From contig OENT01000893.1 of assembly GCA_900239685.1 (NCBI GenBank), positions 1 to 64,000 of the forward strand: a DNA stretch of 64,000 nt, read 5' to 3'. The DNA is from Rotaria macrura. Lineage: Eukaryota > Rotifera > Eurotatoria > Philodinida > Philodinidae. A program made the translations under genes and the position numbers. The notes beneath the pieces are model-generated. The model ran no database searches and was not told the DNA's origin. It was given only the letters and a program-made list of their open reading frames with translations. Shown one piece after another: positions 22,373 through 34,955 of this stretch (positions are counted from its first letter, which is position 1; the number at the start of each line of letters is the position of its first letter).

Positions 22373-23857
22373 CAGCCACAACTGTGGCGTTAATGTTATG
22401 CTATGCTCTCATTTGAGACCTCAAAAGTGGATGCTGTTGTTTTTGTTGCTTCTGTTCTTCAGTGTTTTTACTATTTCCTGACTTGAATGTTCATCAAAGC
22501 ACCGTTGAAGAAAAGAAAGAAAAAGTGAAATGTCAGTACGTCACAAAGATAGAAATATGAGAATAAAAGTGGAAAAAAGAGATTGAAATCGGATAAGTAA
22601 TAGCAATAACGCCAAGTAATTGTTCAAATCGAGAGACTTTCTCTTTTTCTCTTACTTGAATTCTTCGTCTATTCTCTTCTTCTTTCTCAATTAGCACCCG
22701 TGGTGATAGTACAAGTACAGTGTTCAGTTGCTTCAAACTCGTTTTGCTTTCTCTATTCTCTTCTTTCTTTTTTACATTATTCGGAAGTAGAGTCAGCATT
22801 TTAAAATTTTTTTTTTCTCTTTCTATATATGATGTGACTATTGATAAATGATATTTCATTGTTCTCTCTTCTCTATTTATCGATAAGAGAGTAGAAAAAA
22901 AAGCAATGAGAACACGACAAGACGTGCATACGTAGTAGGATTTTATGAAGTAGATGATAAGAGGATTGTGACATATACCGAACGACGACAACGACGCTTG
23001 TTGGCTAAAGGTGTTGGTAGCAACCGAAAGCTCATATTTCACTTCTTTACTTGATGAACAACATGCATTAAAGAATTTGATGTAGACGATTCCACCTACA
23101 ACTTGAACAAATGCTGTAACTGATATAAGGAGAGAAATAAAGTATTAGCAAATCTGCCAAAAAAAAAAGTTTACGATTTCTCTTTTCTATTCATTGCATG
23201 AAAGGCTTCTGTATGAAAATAATAATGATATATTACAAATAAGCAAATATCATTCATTATGAATTCTATGAAATAATCTTTCATGCAATAATCTGAACCA
23301 TCAATCATTGCTTCGTCGATGATCTTAATTAGCATAAAAGTCAATGACATGCAATAACTAATAACGATAGAAATCAAGTTATTCTACGTCTTTTTTATTC
23401 AGGTATTGTGTTAAACTTGCATGAAGTGTTTGATGAATGAATGTATCAAAGATTGATTGTAAAAAGAGAAATACTTTAATGAAATGTATAATACATAAAT
23501 AGAAATCAAACTTTGTTACTATGACAGTTAATCCTAGAAAATCATGAAAATTGTTACCATCATTAAACTTGTTGCCAAGTTAAAAGCTTAACAAATAAAT
23601 GGATCATACGTTTGTTTATTTAAAATCAAAATTTTCACAGTTAATGTTCTTCTGGCGATCATATTTATGAATGCTTTATTTTCATTTAGTTCCAAAGTAA
23701 ATATTTCAAAGTAAAAAAAAAAACAAACATATATTCGTATTTTTATCGAACAAAAAACAACAGAAAAAAACATGAGTAAACCGAAGAACTCTTTAAAATA
23801 TAGTCAATGATTATGTTCGGCCATAAAAACTTGATCATCATCATCATCATCACATTA
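22373..23857. other. intergenic region with a possible membrane-segment exon
   Basis: Between the presumed start of the disordered-protein gene and the stop of the BIR-RING gene. On the minus strand a frame at about 23140-22983 encodes a hydrophobic stretch followed by NACCSSSKEVKYELSVATNT, ending at a possible GTATAT donor. A pyrimidine-rich acceptor-like site lies at about 23155. An in-frame TAA makes the exon start uncertain. The rest is low-complexity pyrimidine-rich DNA. Confidence 0.3.
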
Positions 23858-26020
23858 TTAAACATCATAAATACATATTGCTTTTCCACGAGTATAGCCA
23901 CATATAACACAAGTTCTCCATTTCGAAAAACATTGTTGAAAACAAAGTCCAAGATGGCAACATTTGATGGGCACAATATGAGGTGATGCATTATCATTTA
24001 AGCAAGCCTTACATTGAAAGGCTGACTCACTCATTCGACTCGTGTTGGTTAACGCATCTTCTTGTGGTAAATAACTTAAGAAAAAAAACTATCGAATTTT
24101 AACATTAAAGAAAGATCTAAGTGACATACAGAGTATCATCTAATATACTATTTAAATCTATAGTGTTGGTAATCAGTTGTTTGAGTATGTTAACTAATGG
24201 TCCATCAGAACTTGTCTTCCAATTGACTTCTACACAAAGAAAAGAAAATATTACGACAGATAATGATCCTGTGTATATGTATATTTAAAAAAACGTTAAC
24301 CATGTTGGAGCTGATCCCTCGGTTTCAACTGTTTAATTATTCTATCTGAATCTGCTGATTCTGGTGCATTGAGATGATGAATACGAACTGATAAAAGTAT
24401 GTGGGGTAATTTTTTAGAGGTACATTTCAGAAAATAAAAAGTTGTATTATTGATCGTCGCATTGTCTAATAAATATAATTTGTTCGATGCTTGTATCTGA
24501 ACAGGAGGTTGTCCGGATTGTTCTTAAATGAGAAGACAGATTAGTAAATATTCAACAACTGATGATGCTATCTACTTCTTAAATGTTTTGCATAGTGACA
24601 TGCATAAGTATGTGCTTGCATTGGATCATCATCCACACTAGTGATACTCATTTGACCCTGACAAGAAAAACACTCAACCACCTTATCCTCTTCATTAAAG
24701 AACAAGCCAGCTCCAGCAAGTGCTTCAAAACATGGATGAACTGAACCATCTGGCCAATTGTTGAAAGAGTTCAATCTTGTGGGAGGCGTAGCCATCGGGT
24801 GTGATGAGGGTCGAACTATTTTACGAGGCGGCATACATGTAAGGATGGGTGATGTTGATGTTTCAGTTCTACGAGCTGACAAGATGAAAGGGCACTGTGG
24901 AGATATTTTTTCATGAACTTTCCATGGATCGTGTCGACGAGTCCATCCTGTACATGCCACTTCACAGTAAAAACATACGCTAATTGGTTGGCCATGTCTA
25001 TCCCGGATATGAAAGAAGCCCGCTTCTACCATTTTCATACGGCTTGGGTATGAACCTGGTACAGCTGGTAGAAACGTGCGTTCACGTACTTGCTGACACG
25101 TGTTTGCCTCACATAATATAAAATCTCCATTATGTTCCACTAAACAAGAATAAAAGAAAATTTAAACGAATATGTTTGTCGGTCTATTTTTCTTAGGTGT
25201 ACCCAACGAATGTCAATGACAAAGACAACATATTGTGAATAAAATGTGCAAATTACTTCAATCTTATTGTGATTCTGGTGACGGCGATAGAAATAAGTGG
25301 AATAGATAAATTATCATTTACTTTCATCTATTTATAAACAACTTCGACAAACTAAAATTTACTTTACAGCTTGTAGGAAAATTCCAACAAATTTCGTTTC
25401 TATATATGCGTAATATTATAAATATAAGAACGGAAAAGGAATCAAATTTTTTTTCAACTTATCGAATACTAGAAATAGAAAACAGACCTATGATCATGCT
25501 GATGGCTTTTGAGAGATATCTGAAAAAAGAAAATACATTCACCAAAATAATGAATATCTTCTCTCTACTTATCAATCGAAATCTTTAAGCTTCAATATGT
25601 AATTGAATTGAACTGACTAAATATTCCTCTAAACATGTCACCCAACTAGTTTTCTTTTTCTGCTGCTCTCATCGTAGCCCTTATAATCTGACCTACTGCC
25701 ACAGAGCTATTTTCAGATGAAAAAAGAAATGACTTAATATCGTTTTTCTCATAACCCTATTTCATGATTCATAGAGGTGAAAATAAATGTCTTCTATTTT
25801 TAATTTTTCTCTAAGAAAAAATATTAGAGTTTTCTTGAATCAAATAAATAACTTTTCAAGAAACGAAAATTGTCATTTTCGACTAATTTAACTAACCATT
25901 TGTAAGAAGAGTTCAATATGATTTTGTCATGGCTTTTTGTTCAATTTTGAAGTATAGAACTAACTAATTATTTCACTTACCAATACAATTAGTCGAGGAA
26001 GGGTTTGTGGGATTTTCCAT
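23858..26020 (-). CDS. inhibitor-of-apoptosis-type protein: two BIR domains and a C-terminal RING
   Basis: Five exons join in phase: 26020-25981, 25139-24576, 24522-24301, 24229-24130 and 24074-23858 (1,143 nt, 380 aa). BIR1 (residues about 34-100) has the zinc ligands C69, C72, H89 and C96 with canonical C-x2-C-x16-H-x6-C spacing. BIR2 (about 136-200) keeps C170, C173 and H190 but its last Cys is only four residues on (C194), an odd spacing. Exons 3 and 4 encode an unrecognised stretch (LYLLDNATINNTTFYFLK). The last exon is RING-like: CKAC, then IKCCHLGLCFQQC and CVIC. IAPs bind caspases or other partners through BIRs and ubiquitinate them through RING, in the cytosol. The exon containing the ATG is preceded by a splice acceptor at 26059, so a further 5' exon is likely. 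The exon 3 donor (GTTAAC) is weak. Confidence 0.75.
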
Positions 26021-26378
26021 TGAATTTCTAGTATATTTGGTTATGAAAGTATCGAATTCTGAAGTAAATAAAAGTTATTAATATAAAAATGGGATGGAAA
26101 AAGTAACACACTAACAAAAAAAATTAAAAAACCTGAAACAATTATTGATTTACACCGAGAAGAGTATTATGATGAAGCGTTTCATCATTTGTAAAAAGAC
26201 TAGTGTTTATTTTATTATATTTTTTGGAAATAATTATTCGGTAGCAATTATTCAAACCATATAAATACCTTTAGCTGATGTAATTCAGTAAGAAAAAAAG
26301 AGAAAAAAGTAGAGAGAAAAAGAAAAATAGAAAGAGATGAATAAAAAGATGGTAACACGAAAAGATTTTCAATACGAC

Positions 26379-26422
26379 TAACAGTGACGATCTGTGTTTA
26401 CTAACACAGATCGTCACTGTTA
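26379..26422. repeat. perfect 20-bp inverted repeat with 4-base loop
   Basis: The 20 bases at 26379-26398 are exactly complementary to 26403-26422, separated by TACT. The arms are not low complexity (core AACAGTGACGATCTGTGTT). It lies 320 bp upstream of the BIR-RING gene's first seen exon. Possible roles include a small hairpin RNA or a fold-back insertion scar. Confidence 0.8.
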
Positions 26423-26486
26423 TGACACTTGATGGAAATTCTTGAACAGTCAGAAGCTCTAAAGAAGTTACTAAATTAATCATCTT

Positions 26487-26513
<27 letters not shown>
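26487..26513. repeat. (TA)n microsatellite
   Basis: About thirteen TA dinucleotides, 65 bp from the perfect hairpin. Confidence 0.9.
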
Positions 26514-26517
<4 letters not shown>

Positions 26518-27081
26518 AAGAAATATGTGTCAACCTACGCTCAGTCCGATACTTTTTTTATTACGTCATTTCAAGAATGACACATAAGCGAACACCTACT
26601 CTCTTCTTTCCTTACTGTTGGTGTTCTCCAAGCGAAATTTTCCAACGCATCTGTTTTTTACTTCGTTGTGCAAGTCTAGTGGAAATTAGTAATGTAACCG
26701 CATCGATTTGGTTGGCCCCAACCAATATCATCTTTTAATTTCAGTTTGAAGGGATAGAAAGTTAAAGGACGGTCAGAGGATCCAATGAATCATTTTCAAT
26801 GATTTTTCTTTGTATGCCGATTGCTATTTGTAGTGTTTTTTCGATTGATTATTACTTATATATCAATCACTGCTATGCTACTTAACATCCGATAGACTTC
26901 ACTCTCCTTTAAATTCGGTTGATTATGGACGGTTCGGCTGGGGAAAATGCCAACCGATTGTTTCTTTGGTTGAAATGATCATGATTAATCAATAAATGAG
27001 TAATTGAAATCCTGTTTATTATAGTATTAGAAATTTACAAAGTTAAACGTAGCCCAATGAATATTGGCATTACAACAAAAA

Positions 27082-27320
27082 TCAAGAAAAAAAAAGCTGC
27101 ATCAGTGATTGAACTTGGCTGTTGCATTTAGGACATCTACCAATACAATGGGCACAAGAAACGCACACAGCTGCATGCCCACAAGGAATAAGAGCGATTG
27201 ATATTCGTTTGGATCGGCAAGAGAGGCAATTCGAACTGGAATGACTTTCTTTTAATTAAAATAATGAATAGATTATTCAATTTCATAAGTAATGTTTTTA
27301 CTCTAACCTGAATATGACAT
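27082..27320 (-). CDS. small RING-finger protein (orphan or remnant of an IAP-type gene)
   Basis: Two exons, 27320-27308 and 27248-27082, join in phase 1 across a 59-bp intron to give 59 aa starting MSYSESHSSSNC. The Cys/His order CLSC, IPCGHAAVCVSC and CPKC is a complete C3HC4 RING of the kind that ends IAP and related E3 ligases. RINGs recruit ubiquitin-conjugating enzymes. The N-terminus is similar in style to the RING exon of the neighbouring BIR-RING gene (SESAFQCKAC). This may therefore be a duplicated 3' end whose BIR exons were lost or lie further upstream unseen. The donor GTTAGA is non-consensus. Start and gene status are uncertain; the RING itself is clear. Confidence 0.55.
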
Positions 27321-30300
27321 GTCGAAATACTTGATGAAAAATTGGGTAGAATATTTCTTTTTTACACATTCGTGATGCATTTATATGATGATGTCATTTG
27401 GAGAGAAGAAAGTAAAAGAAAATATTGTTTTTTTATTCTCTTCTTCCTCGCATCGTAACAGGGATAGAATATTAAGATGAGAAAAAACCAACATAAAAAA
27501 CAGTGACAAACTCATTCAAGAAATTTTTAATTGAGTCTTACTTTGTATAGGAGGTAAAGCTCGCATAATAACTACATGTTGAGCATATCGGCTGCATCAC
27601 TGACCTATTATGAAGATGACTATGTATACGTAGACTCCATTGGTTCTTGTTTAGTAGAAATACTATGATAGACATCAATGCTAGGCTACCATGCTATTCA
27701 TAAGAAGCCATCCAGTATTGCCATTATATTCTTATTCAATTTTCTATACTCATATTAAGCAGTACAATGGTTGACTAGTGAATAGACTATAGAAAAGATA
27801 AATGCTAGTTTTAATTCGACCCAAGATACACGAAAAATGCATACTTGAAAGCAATTTTCCCAAGTCATCATATCTGAAGAGGATATATCTGGTAATAACA
27901 GTTTCATGTGGTTGTCTATATTGAGCTGTAAAGATTTTTCTATCGTATAAATCGCGAAAAGAATTGAATTTTCAGAGTACAGAATTAATTTAGTTACTGT
28001 TGAGTCTCACGAGGAAAATGTTCTTTGACTGTGACGGACTGACTTATGAATTTACTCGTGTGCGAATTACTCAGTGGCATGTCTTCACTTTACACAATCA
28101 TATATGGTGAACGCACGCTTGATTATAATATTCATTTTAGACGATTGGATAAGTACGGTTAGATGCACTGACTTTGAATAGAAAAACATCCAATCACACA
28201 TTCATCAATATATTCGATGAATATTGTTCATCGTTAGAAGCTCATCTTGCTGCAACGATGCATGTTGATTGATAATTATTCAATCATCTAAGAAGATATC
28301 ATTGGGACAGGAAGATTTTCCCATCATCAATTTCTAGCTAGCAATAGTGTATGTATTGACTACGAATAACTTCAGATAAAATGCGAACGATAGTAGCGAG
28401 AACATTTTCAAAAGACTGTGCTCCGATTGATATAGTAAATTAGACAATTCAAGCAGAAATGCATATGTACTAATGAAAACTGCATCAGTTTTAATTACGA
28501 CAGACGAACTCAGTTATACTTGTCTGTCATTGATTCATGTGTTAATTATTTTAAAATTAAGATTGCTTTTTATTATTGTTTACAAGATAATAATACTTTG
28601 TCATGAACGGATCAGATTTTACATATTTTATCCTTAAATGTTTGTACGAACTCTACAAAGTAAGGCAGCTGATCCATCATCTACATGAGATGCTTCAGAT
28701 TCTCATTGAATTCAATGAACTAATAATGAATTTGAGTTGTTTAACAATTTGTGAATGTCAAGTATAGACTTAAATAAACGATGACTGTCAAATAATAAAT
28801 AGATTATTTCATTGCGCAATACGTATATTTTAAATACTCGGTGAACTTGAATGATTTGATTCTATTCGAATTCCAGTCGATTTCCTCTGATACAAAAATA
28901 AATAACTCCATAGTAGTACATTTATTTTTGCAAACTATTGCTAGGACAAATAATTTATACTGCAGATGAGTTACTTGAACACACTGTGATATATAAAACG
29001 CGACTTTTTGATTTGCGTTTCCTTTCAAAAATGATTTGATAAACAACTATGTCTTTTTCTTGTGCGTACTGGAAACTAGAATAAAACAACACATATTTTT
29101 CTTTTTGTTTGAGCTAGAGTATTCGACATTGAGTGAAATTTTCTATTTGAGATTACTTGATATTGGAAACAAATGATAATTATGTGTAATCTCTAATGAA
29201 TATGTCAATAAAATATACACCTCCTTCTAGAGTCTGATGTAGTCATGAAGAAATTTTTGAAATGAAAATCAGAATTAATTACATGACATTATTTACTAAG
29301 CTTATTTTTATCATAAATAATTATATTCCAAATCTTACAATTGCAGAAGCAATAGATGTGGTTTGCATGCACATGTGTCTAAAAACGAAGATAAATAAAA
29401 TACCATCAAATATGCGATGATACATTGAATTCCATTTTCTGTGTACACCAACATCGTATGCTAAAACTAGTTAATTACTGTAAAAAATTCGTTAACGTCT
29501 CAATCATTTAATTCTTTTTGATTTTAAAATCGACACGTTGTTATTTTCTTTTTTCTAATACAAACTTCCGAAAACAACTCGTTTATTTGTTTCTTTCAAT
29601 AAGTAAGTTAGATAATACAAGATGTATCTTTGATGAAGGCATATATTATGAAGCATGAATAAAACAAATTATGTTTCAACATGAGCTATGAAATTAGATA
29701 GAAATTCTCTCGTAATCTACGTATAGTATTTTACTCATGATACATAAAACAAAACATGGACTAAAAATTATTGCACAAGAATCTTTTTAATAACTTTGAT
29801 GTTTAAATATCCAGTTTGAATATAGAAAACTAATATGCCTAACTCTGCTAACAATAAAAAAGAAGCGACGAAAATAGAGAAGCTACCTGTTGTGCGAAAC
29901 ATCACGTAGTCTATTCAATGATATACGGTTAAGGCAAATATATAACTAAAGAAACACATGAATCAGAATAAATAATAAGAAATTAAGTAATGTTCCGAGC
30001 AATGGGAAACACAACATATTGCCCTTGCTTTGATAACAAAATATTAAATAGATAGCCAAATTGCCTGGATTTATTTTATCTGTGTATCTTAGATAATCAG
30101 TTGTAATATTTCGACAGTCAAATCATATCAAGTCATTAGAAATTTGAAAGATACACCTAATAAAAAAAGTCATCAGTTGATATTCAACTCCATGAATGTC
30201 AGGCGTAAGTGTTGCCTTAAATGAAACAAGCATTCCTTAGATTTCATACTTGAAAGAATCTTAACTGATCCACGCAGAAGAAAATAGATTGAGAATCTTG

Positions 30301-33300
30301 TAGAAATAAGTAAAGAATTATCGATCAAATTCGTATTTTTGGTTGGAATGATAATATCGTAGTATCTTTAAAAGAACGAAATCTTGGTAGCAGAAATCTA
30401 GAGTGTTCAGAAAAATAAATCAGACTTTCAACAACACCTTAAAATACTATGCATTAGTTGATACATGAAACATTTTATTTCACATCTTTTTTCTATATTA
30501 AAATAAGCGAAATATATGCATCATAACAATACATATACTGATTACGCATTCATTTGATTTATTTGATCCAATCTCACAAGAAAAAAATAAAGAAAAGACT
30601 TACATTAGAACCTATGTTCATTATCATTTTCTCTCATAGCAATACCAGTTTCCAACATACATTATGTAAAGAGAACATCAGAGATATTGAGACGACTGTG
30701 TAATAATACAAACATTTGTGTAATTCTTTAAAACTATAACTCATCGTTGTATTTTTATACTTCTAAGTATAAGATTTGTCAAAAATTGAACAGAAATCGA
30801 AATTCTTAAGTCATGATAGTAAGAAAAAAAAATAAGAAATCACAATATCTGTATCCATTACTTGTGATATCATACCGTCGTAAGCAGGAGAGCTTTCTTC
30901 ATTTCTATTTCAACCAATTAGTAATTAAATTGCTTGGAACGAATCAACCGTGTAATTTTTAATTAATGTTTTGTCGTTTATCATAACAAAATCAACATGT
31001 ACATTTGAATCATATAAAGTTAGTTTAAAAGCTACTTAAATAGATCGACTATTAGCTATCCATATGGTATCACTTCAATCTAATGATATTATTTTTATAT
31101 TGATTGTATTGAACTATCCATAGCTACTGCAAGAACATTTGAAAGTAAATAGTACGGAGATAATGTACATAATTAGTTTCAAAAGTATCTTCAATATGAA
31201 TATTCAATATTGTTTTCAATAATGGTCGATGAAATTCATCGAAAATTTACCAAGTCAATTTACATGAACTTACACTCGTTCATATGATAGACGCATCCAA
31301 AAATATATGGATTAGAAAAAACGTTGTATTTATAATATTTAATGATTTTATATAGTGACTCGTAAAAATTCAAGTTGTTTCAAAGACAATAGAATTAAAG
31401 GAATAAGTAACATGCCGTTTTATTGAATTGTTAACTCTTCTAATAACTCAATTTCAAAATTCATTTTCTATGAATTTATTACGGAGAAGCAACACGAAAA
31501 AGTTTCCTATCAAAAAATATTTCTTCAAAGTAAAACCGATCATGATTAATACGAATACTATAGTCAAAAACCCAAGGGAGGATAAGTGGATTCCGTCTAG
31601 CCGGGATACAGTGGCAATCTACACAATCCAGAGAATACAAGTAGCGATCCACACTATCCGTACGATATGCATGGTACATTTGAGATACGAGTCTCTCCCA
31701 TCGAAAAATTCAAAATATATAGGATGAATGTAATACGAGTACGATGAGTTGATGCTAGCGAAAAATTTCATTCAATTTCAAAGAGTTTTTTATGTTTTGT
31801 TATCATTTATTTCTGCCACAAACACATTTTTTTATCGAGTAACATGGATTTCATGTAAGAGAAATAACAATTCTATTTGTACAGTGCCAGCTAAATCTAC
31901 TTACTTTCCGTTGATTCAATCTGTGCAGAATATTTGACAGAGCCAATAGGTATATCAGTTATCCCACATAAGTAAAGACTGAACTTGTTTTCAATCGAAA
32001 TTGTTTGACTTTGCTCTCTTTTATATGTATAGGAAACTAATTTTAAGGATGACGGTACAAATGTTTTGAAAAAAATCGTTAGGTTGTTAAGGTGTCTATA
32101 TATTTTGAGAACCTAATTACGAAAAGTTACTCTTTTTTGTGATTATGTATGTCTACATGCATTTCTCAACAACAATAAATTTATTTAACTCGAAGTTTGA
32201 AATGCACATATATTTTAAATTAATCCGCCTATCGTACAAAAATAAGGTCAGATGAATCAAATATGAATAAATTGATCATTATTGCCAGTTAAACAATGGA
32301 ATGATCATTTTTAGACTTTGTCGATACGTATATCTCATAACTCAATCACATTACAGGGCTGAAATTTTATTAATAAAAACATCTTGTTGAATACTTTCTT
32401 TAACACAAATCTTGACTATCTAAAAAGACATATTTTATTAACCTTCGATTGAAAACGAGCTAATGCGTATACAGAAGATTCTGGTGGATTATACATAGAT
32501 CCTAAAGTAATTGAGTTCGAAACAATTTTCAAGGATCTAAAGAAATCGAGTAAAATACACCAGTAAAGTAAAGAAAAAGTCTAGTAACTCTTAACACTAG
32601 AAAGCTATCAAAACTCGCAAGAAACAAATAGTCCATGATAAATAGATGCGCTGGAGAGGGGAATCGATTACTTTCTATTGTTGAAACATATGAAAATGAA
32701 ATCCTCTAATAGAAAAAAGGGATTAAAAGTTCCAACTGAATTGATGAACCTAAGATTTTAAGGATGTCGATGAATTCACTTCTGTATTTATGAGGGTTTG
32801 CCAAGATTATAATACTCTAGATTCGCAGTTTGAGCCGTCTCAAAATCAAGACAATATACGTTATTAGTATAATTATGACGTCCTATATGCCGGTCCCTAC
32901 ATGCACGAATATAAGAAACTCAGATGATAACGCAAAAAAAGTCGTAGAAATCGGTTCTAGATTTTAGGTAAATATTTCTATTAGACGCGTTGTCTCGTGA
33001 AATATATTTTCCTTCCAACGATGAGCGCTGGCTTTAAAATATGAACTGAGCATTATAAAGCAATGCTAAAAGTTGCCTCGCATCTTGTAGACTGATCCTT
33101 TTAGCCTTATTCAAGAATCCTCAGCAATAAGTGATTTTCTATAACAAATCATGCTCCGTTTCGTTCAAAAATTCATAGAAAAGATTTATCAGGCGAGAAA
33201 AACTCCATCTAATATAAATCATTACCTCAGTATTTACCCAGTTTCATAAAATCTTTTGAAAATGATAATAAATTCAATCTGAGAATATCTATCACGTCTT

Positions 33301-34955
33301 TTAGTTCTTATTGGGAACAAATTTTTATACAATCCTCGTATTTTTGTACGGAGATCTTCAAAAAATGCATTTCTTTCTAAAGGACTCTTTAAGAGAACAT
33401 ATATAAGATTGTATAATGGTTTCAACTGAGTATATTTTATTTCATTTTATGTAATTTTTCTATTGATTTTCAAGTGATGTCGAGTATATTTTGAACGGGA
33501 AATGGTTCACTTATCAATTTCTTACGATAGGTCATTCATCACACATATTCTATGAGATCCCACGTGAACTCTTGCAAAACCTTACAGTATTCACTATGCG
33601 CCTCAAAATCACATCAATGGAACTTGAAAATAGAGTGTTTTCAGTCAAAATCATGATTTTGTCAAAGATCTATAGGGTGATTTCAAGTATTTAGCGCATT
33701 CAACTTATGCCATAGAAAGTACTCTATAAAATTCTACTTCCATCAAAATATGAGTTTTCTTGCACGATTTCTTTATGAAGTATCTATATTCATATAGTAC
33801 TGCAAAACTAATCATTCTGCTGTGCATCTCTTAGTTTTGATGAACTAATTTTGTACGATTATTATATCGAGTTAAGGTATGTTCACATTGAGTATCTCAA
33901 GCAAAACGGATGTATTTTCGCTGGAATATATCTATATAATGAGAGACCAAGTAAATGTGTTCTTTTGAGGATAGCTTTCTCGGCAATATTTAAGTAGTAC
34001 GGGAACTTAATAGTGTGTTTATGAACAATTTACGTCAACAATCTTAAAACTTTTATTTCTACTACATATTTCAACGTCAGAAAACTGTAACAACTTTGAC
34101 GGAGGACAAATTCAGTAATATTGCATGCAAATTGACTTATAGAACGGCATAACTGAACTTCTAATTGTGGTACTCTGTCATTTTCGTATCATCCCTATTT
34201 ATTCCAGACAAAAGAGCGATTCGTGAATACGTCATTTCACTTACCGATCCTTTCTATTTGCATGATATTCTCGCATCCGGGATACGTTGGCGATCCATAG
34301 AATTCATAGAATTCAGCGTATATGATAGCAATCTAGAGGGTCCCAAAATCCAGGGTTCCGCTTTTTCCCCCTTGCAAAAAGCATACTTGTAGAAACAAGA
34401 TGGTGATCTTTACCAAGTCTCAAATTTCTTCAAACAAAGATTAGAAATTTTAATAATTCAATCTAAGAATTATCCGTGCATGATTACGCATGAAAACAAA
34501 ACGATGACTTTGAAACTATTCATGCTAAAAAAAAATAAAGATTTACTCGTCGCCATTTGATAAAGTTGAGTAAAAGAAAGTCAAAGAAGTCGAAAGAGAA
34601 GAGAAGGAAATCGTTCAATCATAGATTCACAATGATGAAAAAAAAATAAGATGAATTCGGTTTACATGAATTTCGATCCAATAACTTCTCGAGTGGACCG
34701 ACGTTTTGATCTCCCAGATATTTTCATACTTGTGACTGTCTTCTCTTTTTACACGAAGAATAAGAATAGTTTGAATGTAACACGATCACTTTTTCTTCTT
34801 CTCTATATTGACAAGTAAAAATTGGACAGATAAATATCATAGAAATGAATCACCACGCTTCAGAAAAAAATATTTCAATTAATCTAGAATCCTATTTATT
34901 TAAAATGACTTAACGCAAAGCAAAATATTCTCTGATTTTTTATATTTATTCATAG
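27321..34955. other. 7.6-kb gene-poor region
   Basis: AT-rich DNA with stops in all frames and no domain recognised in the longer frames (for example 31428-31727 and 34165-34392). Two short GC-richer patches near 31.6 and 34.27 kb share ccgggatac and a following ggc-atc pattern and may be related repeat relics. Confidence 0.45.

Noticed and set aside
22533..23042. 169-aa minus-strand frame
   Set aside because: Beyond its first 20 residues it is low-complexity translation of a pyrimidine tract with no protein character; only the beginning may be exonic.
23743..23997. 84-aa minus-strand frame overlapping the RING exon
   Set aside because: Wrong frame relative to the phase-confirmed last exon of the BIR-RING gene.
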